DNA of 64,000 nucleotides, taken from the NCBI GenBank assembly GCA_900109485.1, contig FOAY01000004.1:62001-126000 (forward strand), given 5' to 3'. Each line of letters starts with the position of its first letter. Within the stretch, counting starts at the first letter, position 1. The notes below the pieces were generated by a model that was given only the letters and a program-made list of their open reading frames with translations, was not told the DNA's origin and did not search any database. The translations under genes and the position numbers were made by a program. Below, piece after piece: positions 44,319 through 53,342 of this stretch. The stretch is from Kosakonia sacchari. Lineage in GTDB: Bacteria; Pseudomonadota; Gammaproteobacteria; Enterobacterales; Enterobacteriaceae.

Positions 44319-45202
44319 TGGTAGCGCACCTTACGTTCAACATAGCGAAACTGGATAACCGTCAGCACAATTACCAGCACCATCAGCACCACCGACTGCG
44401 CCGCCGAAGCAGAAAGATCCAGGCCGACAAACCCTTCGCGGTAGATCTTATAAATCAACGTCGTGGTTGCCTGTACCGGGCCGCCAGCGGTCGCGGCATC
44501 AATCACCGGAAAGGTATCGAAGAAGGCGTAAACGAGGTTCACCACCAGCAGGAAGAAACTGACCGGCGCGATAAGCGGCAGCGACAGTTTGAAGAAGCGG
44601 CGAACCGGCCCGGCGCCATCAATAGCCGCCGCCTCGACCAGCGAGCGGGGAATCGATTGCAGCGCAGCGAAAAAGAACAGGAAGTTGTAGCTGATCTGCT
44701 GCCACACCGAGGTGAAAACCACCAGAAACATCGCCTGGCCGCTGTTTTGCGCGTGGTTCCAGTTGTAGCCGAACTGTTCCAGAAAATGGGTAATCAACCC
44801 GCGCCCGGGGTTAAACAGGAAGATCCACAGTACGGCGGCAACGGCTGGCGCAACCGCATAAGGCAGCAGCATCAGCGTCTGGTAGATACGGCTGCCGCGC
44901 ACCACGTTGTCCACCAGCGCAGCAAAAAACAGCGAAACAAACAGGCCGCTAAAGGTAACCAGCGCGCTAAAACGCATCGTGGTCCAGAAAGAATCCAGAT
45001 AGTAGCCGTCATGAAACAGCGCGATAAAGTTGTCCAGCCCGACAAACTGGCTGGAAAGCCCGAACGGATCCACGCTTTGTACCGAGTACCACAACGCTTC
45101 GCCCGCAGGCCAGATAAAGAAAATAATGGTGATGACCAGTTGCGGGGCAACCAGCAGATAGGGCAACCAGCGCGAGCGGAACACCGGACGGGATGATGAC
45201 AT
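44315..45202 (-). CDS. ugpA: sn-Glycerol-3-phosphate ABC transporter permease UgpA
   Basis: A 295-residue permease with six helices and the EAA loop [22 protein letters not shown] chose the ATG at 45202 ([17 protein letters not shown]), which matches the E. coli start and length; the longer frame runs into the REP element upstream. It forms the translocation pore with UgpE. A REP pair lies between it and ugpB. Confidence 0.96.
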   Translation of the reverse strand: MSSSRPVFRSRWLPYLLVAPQLVITIIFFIWPAGEALWYSVQSVDPFGLSSQFVGLDNFIALFHDGYYLDSFWTTMRFSALVTFSGLFVSLFFAALVDNVVRGSRIYQTLMLLPYAVAPAVAAVLWIFLFNPGRGLITHFLEQFGYNWNHAQNSGQAMFLVVFTSVWQQISYNFLFFFAALQSIPRSLVEAAAIDGAGPVRRFFKLSLPLIAPVSFFLLVVNLVYAFFDTFPVIDAATAGGPVQATTTLIYKIYREGFVGLDLSASAAQSVVLMVLVIVLTVIQFRYVERKVRYQ

Positions 45203-45222
45203 TGCGATTTGCTTCCTGAACA

Positions 45223-45302
45223 ATGCCGGGCGGCGGCTACGCCTTACCCGGCCTACATGGGGCACATCGTAGGCCCGGTAAGCGCAGCGCCACCGGGCAT
45301 TT
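45223..45302. repeat. REP pair in the ugpB-ugpA intergenic region
   Basis: ATGCCGGGCGGCGGCTACGC and GCGCAGCGCCACCGGGCAT are inverted REP units flanking TACATGGGGCACATCGTA. Such elements inside an operon commonly stabilise the upstream (here ugpB) message and lower downstream expression. Confidence 0.85.
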
Positions 45303-45308
45303 CAGTGA

Positions 45309-46625
45309 TTACGATTTCGTCGACTGCTCAAAGCGGCGCAACAGTTGGTTACCACGCTCAACGGCAGAATCCAGCGCCTGTTGCGGGGTTTTCTTACCGG
45401 TCCACACGCTTTCCAGTTCTTCATCGACAACACTGCGGATCTGCGGCATGTTGCCCAGACGCAGACCTTTGGTGAAGGCCAACGGCGGCTTGTTCAGCAT
45501 CTGACGCGTGGCGATATCGGCACCCGGGTTTTTGTCATAGAAGCCCTGCTTGCGGGTCAAATCGTAAGCGGCAGTGGTGATCGGCAGGTAACCGGTTTTC
45601 TGGTGCCATTCGGCAGCAATTTCCGGTTTCGCCAGGAAGTCGAGGAACTGCGCCACGCCTTTGTAGGTCGCGTTATCTTTGCCCTGCATCACCCACAGGC
45701 TGGCTCCGCCAATGATGGCGTTCTGCGGCGCGCCTTTCACGTCAGCGTCGTAAGGCATCATGCCCACGCCGTAGTTGAATTTGGCGTAGTGACGAATATC
45801 CGCTAGTGAACCGGAAGAGGCCGTGGTAATGGCGCAATCACCGTTGTAGAACTTCTCGGTAGATTCGTCTTTACGCCCGAAGTAGCTGAAATCGCCCTTC
45901 TTGTTCATCTCTTCCAGCATGGCGATATGTTTCACCTGCTCCGGCTTGTTGAACTCCAGCACCGCATCAGTACCGTCGAAGCCGTTATTTTTGGTCGCCA
46001 CCGGCAGACCGTGCCAGGCGCTGAAGTTTTCAATCTGGATCCAGCCCTGCCAGCCGCTGGCATAACCGCATTTCATCCCGGCCGCTTTCAGCTTCGCGGT
46101 GTAAGCGGCCAGATCCTGCCAGGTTTTCGGCGGCTGCTCCGGATCTAAACCGGCTTTTTTGAAGGCGTCTTTGTTGTAGTACAGCACCGGCGTGGAGCTG
46201 TTAAACGGCTGAGAAAGCAGATGGCCGGATTTAGAATCGGTGTAATAACCGGAAACGGTTGGCACGAACTGGCTTTCATCAAAGTTGATACCGGCGTCTT
46301 TAAACACCTGATACACCGGTTTGATCGCTTTGGACGCCATCATGGTGGCGGTGCCCACTTCATAGACCTGCAAAATGGCAGGCGCGTTACCGGTACGGAA
46401 CGCAGCGATACCTGCGCTCAGGCTCTGCTCATAGTTGCCTTTGTAAACCGGAACAATTTTGTAATCCGGGTGTGTTTCATTGAAACGTTGCGCCAGGGAG
46501 TCAACTTCTTTACCCAACTCCCCTTCCATCGAATGCCAGAACGGAATGGTGGTAGCAGCCATAGCGTTGCCTGCAAAAACTAACCCCATAGCCAGACCCA
46601 AAGCTGTATGCCGTAACGTTGTCAT
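45309..46625 (-). CDS. ugpB: sn-Glycerol-3-phosphate periplasmic binding protein UgpB
   Basis: A 438-residue solute-binding protein with a signal peptide ending at [19 protein letters not shown]. It binds glycerol-3-phosphate and glycerophosphocholine in the periplasm and hands them to UgpAEC. The family segments [14 protein letters not shown] and [13 protein letters not shown] are visible. It is first in ugpBAECQ. Pho-box-like sequences lie 60-115 bp upstream. The foreign cluster ends only about 235 bp upstream, on the same strand. Confidence 0.97.
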   Translation of the reverse strand: MTTLRHTALGLAMGLVFAGNAMAATTIPFWHSMEGELGKEVDSLAQRFNETHPDYKIVPVYKGNYEQSLSAGIAAFRTGNAPAILQVYEVGTATMMASKAIKPVYQVFKDAGINFDESQFVPTVSGYYTDSKSGHLLSQPFNSSTPVLYYNKDAFKKAGLDPEQPPKTWQDLAAYTAKLKAAGMKCGYASGWQGWIQIENFSAWHGLPVATKNNGFDGTDAVLEFNKPEQVKHIAMLEEMNKKGDFSYFGRKDESTEKFYNGDCAITTASSGSLADIRHYAKFNYGVGMMPYDADVKGAPQNAIIGGASLWVMQGKDNATYKGVAQFLDFLAKPEIAAEWHQKTGYLPITTAAYDLTRKQGFYDKNPGADIATRQMLNKPPLAFTKGLRLGNMPQIRSVVDEELESVWTGKKTPQQALDSAVERGNQLLRRFEQSTKS

Positions 46626-46688
46626 TGTGATCTCTCTTGTTATGCGGGATGCGCGATATCACGCGTTTTTATGCTCGCGAGGTAACAT

Positions 46689-46739
46689 GACACGCTCGAA
46701 TTACAGAAAAATAACCTTTTAATTACAATCAGATGACAG
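46689..46739 (-). promoter_or_regulatory. Pho-box-like sites upstream of ugpB
   Basis: On the minus strand CTGTCATCTGATTGTAAT (46739-46722) fits the 7-4-7 PhoB repeat pattern, and CTGTAATTCGAGCGTGTC (46706-46689) is a weaker second copy. ugp is a known Pho-regulon operon. The rest of the ugpB leader (46626-46860) shows nothing else firm, and no clear terminator of the preceding cluster. Confidence 0.6.
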
Positions 46740-46860
46740 CCAAGCGTCAGGGAAATGTCGTTAAGATGATGATCAGGTGAAGGAAAAATGGCACTGGCGG
46801 AATGGGAAAAGAGCCCCCAGCCAGGCCGGGAACCCCTTCAGCGGCGGCCCACATTCATTA

Positions 46861-47379
46861 TCAGAAACGGCTTTTTTTCAGCGCCAGCAGATACAACATA
46901 TTTTTTATGATCACGGCGCTGATCATGAAAAGCCCCATCAACGTAAACATCTGAAGCAGGTTCAGGGGCAACACCAGCCTGCAACCGATGGCGACGCCGA
47001 GAGCAGAATCAGCCTGATCGAGAAAGATAAACGCACATTTATGCCGTGATGGCAGCGTTCCCGGCGCGATGCGCAAATACCTTTTGAGCGCAGAGTTAGG
47101 CAGCTCCGCCAGCATATACCCTAACCCTGTCGCCATTCCCACCTGCAGGCTGATGGCTGTATCGCCCAACACGCTGTTAAGGCACAGCGGCGCAACCAGC
47201 GAACTGACAGCGGGCACGAAGAGAAAACCGCGCCAGGTTTTATTGCGCCCAAATCCACGTTCATACACCGGAACGGCCAGCCCCGGCAGAATATTGCGCG
47301 TAACAATCACCATATGCAGGCATCCGGCAATCACAATCGGCAGCAGCAACAACCATAGCCGGGGTAGCGAATCAACCAT
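46861..47379 (-). CDS. CDP-archaeol synthase-like (CarS/PF01864-type) CTP transferase
   Basis: A 172-residue integral membrane protein. It carries CarS-like signatures: FGRNKTWRGF (residues ~43-52), AELPNSALKRYLRI (~91-104) and FLDQADSALG (~119-128), with acidic residues Asp121 and Asp124. CarS proteins transfer CMP from CTP to a phospholipid precursor, giving a CDP-activated lipid. The start at 47379 overlaps the upstream stop by eight bases (ATGGTTGA). It is last in the ten-gene operon and probably makes the CDP-lipid substrate for the preceding gene product. Family by motif: good; substrate unknown. Confidence 0.75.
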   Translation of the reverse strand: MVDSLPRLWLLLLPIVIAGCLHMVIVTRNILPGLAVPVYERGFGRNKTWRGFLFVPAVSSLVAPLCLNSVLGDTAISLQVGMATGLGYMLAELPNSALKRYLRIAPGTLPSRHKCAFIFLDQADSALGVAIGCRLVLPLNLLQMFTLMGLFMISAVIIKNMLYLLALKKSRF

Positions 47380-47989
47380 CCACGCCCCCCAGATGCAGCA
47401 GACCGAAAAGCGCGACACCGCCGAAGCACAAACCAACGATCGCTTTGAGTGAAGAGAATTTGAAAAACGGGCGATCGAGGATCATGGCGAAACTGAAGAG
47501 CGCCAGCGCCAGGCTCAGCAGCAGTGCGCTGATGACGTCGGAAACAAGCAGAGTGAGGACTTTCCAGCCGCCCAGAATAAACAGGCTCCAGAACACGGGC
47601 ATTCCCCGATAGGCCAGCGCGCGGTTATGGGTAATATTGCCGGATTCATTAAAGCGCGACAGACGGATGCTCCCGCAAACGATCATCAGCATGCTGAACA
47701 GCGACCAGCCACCGCGATAGCCGCTCAGGTAAAACAGCAGCGCCGGGGCGATTAAATAGAGCAGCATGTCGCAAAAACCATCAAGATAGCGGCCAAACGC
47801 GCGTTCGCAGCCAAAATAGCGGGCCACTTTGCCATCCAGCGCGTCCGCCAGCATCGCCAGAAAAAGCAGGCTCATACTCAGCCAGGCGTGCCCGGAAAGC
47901 GCAGCATACAGGGCGCATAGCGTGATACCTGCGCCAGTCAGCGTGACATAATCCGGCAGTGAGAGACGAACAAGGAACAACGGCTTCAT
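47372..47989 (-). CDS. CDP-alcohol phosphatidyltransferase
   Basis: A 205-residue membrane protein with about six helices and the complete family signature D-x2-D-G-x2-A-R-x8-G-x3-D-x3-D at Asp49, Asp52-Gly53, Ala56-Arg57, Gly66, Asp70 and Asp74. These enzymes displace CMP from a CDP-alcohol with a second alcohol to form a phosphodiester. The start at 47989 shares one base with the upstream stop (TGATG). It resembles the phosphatidylserine/archaetidylserine synthase branch more than PgsA by eye, but substrates cannot be assigned. It should act on the product of the CarS-like enzyme that follows. Confidence 0.88.
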   Translation of the reverse strand: MKPLFLVRLSLPDYVTLTGAGITLCALYAALSGHAWLSMSLLFLAMLADALDGKVARYFGCERAFGRYLDGFCDMLLYLIAPALLFYLSGYRGGWSLFSMLMIVCGSIRLSRFNESGNITHNRALAYRGMPVFWSLFILGGWKVLTLLVSDVISALLLSLALALFSFAMILDRPFFKFSSLKAIVGLCFGGVALFGLLHLGGVDG

Positions 47990-49575
47990 CACGGTGCTCC
48001 CTGCAATAACGGCGTCAGTTTTCCCTGGACGCGCATTTTGCGCAGGCAACCGCGATCCACCCGGCTGTGGTGTCGCGGGTCCATGGGGAAGTGCGGCGCA
48101 TGGTAAAACCGAATATTTTCGCCAGGCAGCAACGCCTTCGCCAGCGTGGCGGCGGCCTGATAACTTTGCGGGTTTTGCAGCACCACCGCGATTTCACCTT
48201 CTGCGCCCTGTATCAGCGCGCTTAAGCCGACGCCGGGTAAATCGTTAAGCATTTTTTCAACGGTGAAAGGAGAAATGCGCAAACCGGTTCGGCTTCGCAC
48301 CTCATCTTTTATCCTGCCCGTTAGCCAGATGCGTCCGCTGGCGTCAAGAAAGCCGCTGTCGCCGGTGCTGTGCCAGAGCCGCCCTTCGCGATCGCGGATT
48401 TTATGCTGGTAGTTCGCCTCCGGGTTATTGAGGTAGCGCTCCAGCACCTGCGGGCCGCTGACGATGATTTCCCCGATCTCCCCGTCAGGCACTGGCACGT
48501 TCTCCTGCGGCGAGGAAGGCGACGGGCAGCGGATGATAACGCGCGTCTCTTTTCCCGGCGCGCCGACAAGGTATCCCGGCTGCTGCTCCCACTGTTCCAG
48601 CAACGTCACCATGTCGATATAGCTTACCGGCTCCGCTTCCGTTGAGCCGTAGTTCACACCGCAGTGGGCAAAAGGAAAGTGACGCAGACAGGCAAGCAGC
48701 AGCGCTTTGTTAACCGGCGCGCCGCCAATCACCAGCCGTTGAACGGAGGGGAAAACGCAGCCCAGCTCGCGGGCGCACGCCAAAATCTGCGCGATCCACG
48801 CCGGTGAAGCGCTCAGCCGGGTCAGGCCGTAGCGATTAATGCGCAGCACAATTTGCGGGGCGTCGATAAGGCCGTCTTTTCCCGGCGGCGTCACGAGATG
48901 GCTGCAACCCGCGCCGTAGTGGCTGAACAACGTCAGTACCGGGAAAGAGCTCATGTCATTCTGCTGCATCTCCGGGAAGTAGTCGGCCAGCGCGCGGCTT
49001 TGCGCCAGCAGCGAACGGTGCGAACGGATAACACCTTTCGGCATACCGGTGGAGCCAGAGGTGAAGGTGATCAGGGCGGTATCGTCAGAATTCACCGGCG
49101 TGACGCGAAACTCAGCGCTGTCGTTTGATGTCTGGCTCTTGCCTGCCTCCGGCAGATACGCCATGCCGCGCCGTTTGCTGTCGACGCTAAAACGGCGGAT
49201 CCGCCACAGTTCCGGCAGCAGGAACCATCTCTTCGCCATTCCATCCGCCACCACCATTGCCGTCAGCCGCGCCTGCATCAGGCAGTGGCGAAGCTGTTTA
49301 ATGGTGAAGCCTTTTTCCAGCAGTACCGGAACAATACCGGCGCCGAGCATGGCGTAGAACAAGCGATAAAAATCGGGGCCGGGAGAAAGCAGTAACAGTA
49401 CGCGCGCGCCTTGCGTTAACCCGGCGTTTGCCATCCAGCGCTGAAATTCACCCGCCTGCGAAAATAACTGCCTGTAACTCACGGTAGCCGGGTTGTCATC
49501 AGCCAGCGCATAACGGATTGCGGGCAGTTCCGGCGAGTTGACCGCGTGAACGGCCAGGTATTCACAATAATTCAT
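47989..49575 (-). CDS. Acyl-adenylate-forming ligase (AMP-binding; fatty acyl-CoA ligase/OleC-like)
   Basis: A 528-residue ANL-superfamily enzyme. The P-loop TFTSGSTGMPKGVIRSH lies at about 170-186, the A5-type NYGSTEAEPVSY near 310, and STGDSGFLDASGRIWLTGRI near 445. It would activate a carboxylic acid with ATP. The C-terminal segment DPRHHSRVDRGCLRK resembles OleC-type ligases, but the usual catalytic lysine position appears to be Arg505, so the final step may differ. Start at 49575 overlaps the upstream stop by 14 bases. Substrate unknown; an acyl chain or hydroxy acid for the cluster product is an inference. Confidence 0.82.
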   Translation of the reverse strand: MNYCEYLAVHAVNSPELPAIRYALADDNPATVSYRQLFSQAGEFQRWMANAGLTQGARVLLLLSPGPDFYRLFYAMLGAGIVPVLLEKGFTIKQLRHCLMQARLTAMVVADGMAKRWFLLPELWRIRRFSVDSKRRGMAYLPEAGKSQTSNDSAEFRVTPVNSDDTALITFTSGSTGMPKGVIRSHRSLLAQSRALADYFPEMQQNDMSSFPVLTLFSHYGAGCSHLVTPPGKDGLIDAPQIVLRINRYGLTRLSASPAWIAQILACARELGCVFPSVQRLVIGGAPVNKALLLACLRHFPFAHCGVNYGSTEAEPVSYIDMVTLLEQWEQQPGYLVGAPGKETRVIIRCPSPSSPQENVPVPDGEIGEIIVSGPQVLERYLNNPEANYQHKIRDREGRLWHSTGDSGFLDASGRIWLTGRIKDEVRSRTGLRISPFTVEKMLNDLPGVGLSALIQGAEGEIAVVLQNPQSYQAAATLAKALLPGENIRFYHAPHFPMDPRHHSRVDRGCLRKMRVQGKLTPLLQGAP

Positions 49576-50617
49576 CCACAATATCCCTGTGAAAAAGTCC
49601 GTAATGGTGAAGCGTTCTGTTCGGGCTACAACATGCCCGTAGCGCCGTCTGCGTCGTCGGCCCAACCCGGTTCAGCAGCGCGCTGCCGAGATGGGTGTAG
49701 CCCGAACCGAAGCCGGTGAGAAAATGGCGGATCAACATGGCGTACAGCGGCGAGCGCCGATATGGCGAAGCGATCATGATGGTCTTAAAGATCCCGGTCT
49801 GGCGCTCCGGCAGCGCCAGATTGAACAGCAGACCGGCAATGTCGCCCTGCGGGCCGAAGGCAATGCAGGAGGCTGGCGCGTTACAGAACGGTTGAATCGT
49901 CTGCGCGTTAAAATGCCAGTCGAACAACGCTTCGCTGCAAGGCGTCCAGCCGACGTTGTTACTGAATGCATGCGTTACGACGTGCCACAGCGCGTGCTTG
50001 TGAGCTTCCCATAATGCGGGTGTCAGCGCTTGCAGGGTAAAGTCTTCGCTGCGCCAGCGGCCTGTCGTCTGCGTGGGAAGTTCCAGCCTCAGCGCGGTTG
50101 CAGCATCATCAAAAATGGACAAATACCCAGCCAGCTGGCTAAAGCCCAACTGCGCCAGAATCTGTTGATACCACGGAGGATTAAACGGCTCGCCGGGAAA
50201 AGGCGGGCACGATGGTGTATCGAGCCGCAGCCTGAATTTGCCCAGCGTGGAGAAATGGATCGGCCCGACAAGCCGCGTCGCGCCCTGCGCACGCGCCCAA
50301 CGCGCCAGCGCAGCGAACAGCCGTTGACTGGGCACCAGAGCGTTGATGGTTTCCCAATAACCGAACTGCACAACGGTTTCCCCGGTCGTTAATCGCGTGG
50401 CGAACCCGGCCAGCCGCGCTTCGCCGGGAATATAACCGCACCACGCCGTTCCCTGGCGGAACCAGGGATTAAGCGCGCTGAATTGCCGCGCCAGCGCCTT
50501 GCTGTCTTCGCCCGGCCACCAGCGGGAATCTGCGTAAACGTGATGAGGTATCGCCAAAAAGTCGCTGTCCAGCGTATCGCCCGGCGTCCATTGCTGCTCA
50601 ATCATCGGCTTAATCAT
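49562..50617 (-). CDS. GNAT-like acyltransferase (putative)
   Basis: A 351-residue protein with features of the larger GNAT-like proteins seen in biosynthetic clusters: a GATRLVGPIHFSTLGKFRLR segment, then PFNPPWYQQILAQLGFSQLAGY, and a C-terminal GLLFNLALPERQTGIFKTIM with SPLYAMLIRHFLTGFG. The ATG at 50617 overlaps the upstream stop by eight bases (ATGATTAA); another ATG lies 12 bases downstream. It would transfer an acyl group from a thioester, perhaps one made by the downstream ligase. The family call is moderate and the function is not established. Confidence 0.6.
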   Translation of the reverse strand: MIKPMIEQQWTPGDTLDSDFLAIPHHVYADSRWWPGEDSKALARQFSALNPWFRQGTAWCGYIPGEARLAGFATRLTTGETVVQFGYWETINALVPSQRLFAALARWARAQGATRLVGPIHFSTLGKFRLRLDTPSCPPFPGEPFNPPWYQQILAQLGFSQLAGYLSIFDDAATALRLELPTQTTGRWRSEDFTLQALTPALWEAHKHALWHVVTHAFSNNVGWTPCSEALFDWHFNAQTIQPFCNAPASCIAFGPQGDIAGLLFNLALPERQTGIFKTIMIASPYRRSPLYAMLIRHFLTGFGSGYTHLGSALLNRVGPTTQTALRACCSPNRTLHHYGLFHRDIVDELL

Positions 50618-53309
50618 GCGCGGGCTCCATCGGTTTAAACAGCCGTGCGATGCTGCCGCTGGTGCCGTCCATGACGATGGTTTCGCCATCCTGCAACCGT
50701 TGGGTGACTTTTGGTACGCCAACAATGGCAGGGATCCCCATCTCTCTGGCCACAATGGCGGAGTGAGAGAGCATCGAGCCGCGCTCAACAATCAGCCCGC
50801 TCAGCCCAGGAAACAGCGGCGCCCAGCCGGGATCGGTACGCACGGTGCAGAGGATTTTTCCGCTCAGGTCGTCGGCATTCTCCGGGGAAAACACCACTCT
50901 GACTTTTGCCTGCACCTTGCCGGGATAACACCCCGTGCCCTTCAGCTCGGCCTCATCGGTGGTCACACGTTTTTCCGCATAGGGGTAACGGCAGGACTGT
51001 TGCTGAAACAACGTTTGGGTGATGAAAAAGTGGTGCGCGGGCTCTTCTTGCTCGCGGTAACTTTCATATTCCGCGCGGCGTTGTTCAATCAGCGGGCCTA
51101 AGCAGGTCTGTATCGCCGTGCCTTCTTGCGCCTGATAAATTTCCTCGCGGGTGAGCCAAAAAATATCGCGCTGGCTGGCAATCACACCCTCCAGCGCCAG
51201 TTGCTGCCCAAGCTGCAGGTAAATATCGCGGTACAACGCAAATAACCGGGTGCGGGTGAAACGCATGGTTTCACGATTGCGGATCGCTTTGCGCAGCGTT
51301 TTAAGGTGGCGCTTAAACCGTGCCAGCGTCGATTTGCCGCCCTGTTCCAGCAAATAGTTAAAGATTTGCCCGGCGGCCTGCGCGTTGCCTTTCGCCTTTG
51401 TCGCAGTGTTTTCGCTATTCAGGTAATTACGCAGGACGGTAAACAGCCAGGCGGGATCTTGTCGCAAGGTCATGCTCTCCAGCTTCAGCTCACCGGCAGT
51501 GCGATCACCGTAAAGATTAATGTAATCAATGCACTGCTGATAGAACGCAGGATCGAGAGCCTTTAATCGCGGCAGCAGATGCGCACCGCTGTCGTGGAGA
51601 ATCTTTTCCATTAACGCCGGGCGCGCACGCGCGTACTGGCTCATCGCCAGCAGCTTTCTCGTCGGTTCAGTGCTAATCAGCACAGTATCATCCGTAAGCA
51701 GTTCCGCACTGATACGTGCGCTTTCCTCAGGCCAGAATTTCTTCAGCACCCGCGCTACCTTGCCGTTATAGCGGGCAACATAGAAATCATTAATGATCGG
51801 CGCAGTCCAGCGCTCCAGCACCTCCCGATCGAGGTATTTCAGCAGCCGGATAAGTTCGTAAGGCGATTTGGTGTGCAGGTTATCGCGATCGACCTGCGCC
51901 TGCGCCTGCTCATAACGTTTGAGAAATTGGCGGATTCGGGGAGCCAGCGTGAGTTGCGCATACTGCACGCGCACCGCCATGCGCAGCATCGCCGGCGCAC
52001 CGACGATTTTTTCGCGCAGAGAGAGTTGCTTGTCCTGCACAATATCGACGGGATCTTCCAGCCCCATCATCGCTTCCATGTCGCTTTTATTCATATTGAA
52101 CAGCGGCAACAGCAGCAACGCGCGATACCAGTTCTGAATGTTGTAATAAATCCGCCCTCTGACGAGGCTGAGCATGTTATCGGTGATGGGTTTCCGGGCG
52201 TTGCTCTCTTTGGCTGAGCAACCGACCAGCCGCAATGTCTGCTCGTAAACCGTCGCATAGCCAGCGCGTGCGAATGAGAACGTTAACGGCGTGGTAATGC
52301 CGCAGTAGGATTCCTGGATATTGGCGTTATCGCAGATCAGCGCGTCAGCAGGATCGATACTCTCTTTGGGCAGATGGGTGATCGGGCGAGTTTGCAGCAG
52401 GTAGAGCTGGTTATCCCTGAACGTCCATTCAATATCCTGCGGGCAGCGCTTCTGCTGCGCAATGCGCGCACCGGTATCTCTCAGAGCCAGAAGCTGCTGC
52501 GTGGTTAACGACGCAGCATCCGCTTGCTCGTCATCGAGCGTGATTTCGGTCGTTCCGCTGCCGCTCTGCTGGTCGAAAACGATAGCCGAGGTTTTATGGC
52601 CGATGTGGTGGGTAATCTCGTCGCCATGCAGCGGCACGCTGAATTCATCGGTCTCGCACTGACCGGAAACCACGCCTTCACCGGTTCCCCACGCGGCAGA
52701 AATCAACATCGTCCGGCGTGAGCCGCTGACGGGATGCGCCGTGAACAACACGCCGGAAACCTCACCGGCCACCATTTGCTGAATAATGACCGCGCAGCGG
52801 ATGCCACTCAGCGGCATGCGCTTTTGCAGACGATAGGCGATGGCGCGCGAACTCCATGCCGAGGCGATCACGCGCCGCAGAGCATGGCCCAGTTGCTGCT
52901 GACCGCGCTGAAAGAGGAAGCTGTCCATCTGCCCGGCGAACGAGGCGCTGCCTGAGTCTTCGTCGCTGCATGACGAGCGAACCGCCCAGAAGGGTTCTGC
53001 ATCCAGCGACGCCAGCGCCTCTGTCAATTCATCCGGCAAAACGAGTTGCTCAATGCGCGTGCGAAGTGGCGCCGCCAGCATTTCTATCTGCGCCAGCGGC
53101 GTATCTACCGGCAAAGCCGACAGGTGAGCGAGCCGTTGCTTCAGGGTTTCATCGCTACACAGCAGCGCTGCCACCATGTTCGCCGGAACAATCCACCAGG
53201 CCGGGACCGGGTAATCGTTCGCGGTCAGCCACAGCAAATTGCTGGCTTTTCCGCCCAGCAGATTTTCATTGAGCCGCGCTGCTTCAGCGGAAGAATAGAT
53301 AAACTCCAT
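50610..53309 (-). CDS. PEP-synthase/rifampin phosphotransferase-like dikinase
   Basis: An 899-residue three-domain protein. An N-terminal PPDK ATP-grasp domain (~1-315) shows GGKASNL, WAVRSSCSDEDSGSASFAGQ and DIEWTFRDNQLYLLQTRPI. A middle domain (~325-790) is unlike the PEP/pyruvate domain of PpsA. The C-terminal swivelling domain has GSMLSHSAIVAREMGIPAIVG with phosphohistidine His849. Placing the His domain last matches rifampin phosphotransferase (about 865 residues) rather than PpsA. Such enzymes use ATP to phosphorylate a substrate, giving AMP and phosphate. Here it probably phosphorylates a biosynthetic intermediate; drug inactivation is the main alternative. Confidence 0.85.
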   Translation of the reverse strand: MEFIYSSAEAARLNENLLGGKASNLLWLTANDYPVPAWWIVPANMVAALLCSDETLKQRLAHLSALPVDTPLAQIEMLAAPLRTRIEQLVLPDELTEALASLDAEPFWAVRSSCSDEDSGSASFAGQMDSFLFQRGQQQLGHALRRVIASAWSSRAIAYRLQKRMPLSGIRCAVIIQQMVAGEVSGVLFTAHPVSGSRRTMLISAAWGTGEGVVSGQCETDEFSVPLHGDEITHHIGHKTSAIVFDQQSGSGTTEITLDDEQADAASLTTQQLLALRDTGARIAQQKRCPQDIEWTFRDNQLYLLQTRPITHLPKESIDPADALICDNANIQESYCGITTPLTFSFARAGYATVYEQTLRLVGCSAKESNARKPITDNMLSLVRGRIYYNIQNWYRALLLLPLFNMNKSDMEAMMGLEDPVDIVQDKQLSLREKIVGAPAMLRMAVRVQYAQLTLAPRIRQFLKRYEQAQAQVDRDNLHTKSPYELIRLLKYLDREVLERWTAPIINDFYVARYNGKVARVLKKFWPEESARISAELLTDDTVLISTEPTRKLLAMSQYARARPALMEKILHDSGAHLLPRLKALDPAFYQQCIDYINLYGDRTAGELKLESMTLRQDPAWLFTVLRNYLNSENTATKAKGNAQAAGQIFNYLLEQGGKSTLARFKRHLKTLRKAIRNRETMRFTRTRLFALYRDIYLQLGQQLALEGVIASQRDIFWLTREEIYQAQEGTAIQTCLGPLIEQRRAEYESYREQEEPAHHFFITQTLFQQQSCRYPYAEKRVTTDEAELKGTGCYPGKVQAKVRVVFSPENADDLSGKILCTVRTDPGWAPLFPGLSGLIVERGSMLSHSAIVAREMGIPAIVGVPKVTQRLQDGETIVMDGTSGSIARLFKPMEPAHD

Positions 53310-53342
53310 AATAATTCCTTTTATTATTCAGTCTGTTGATAT

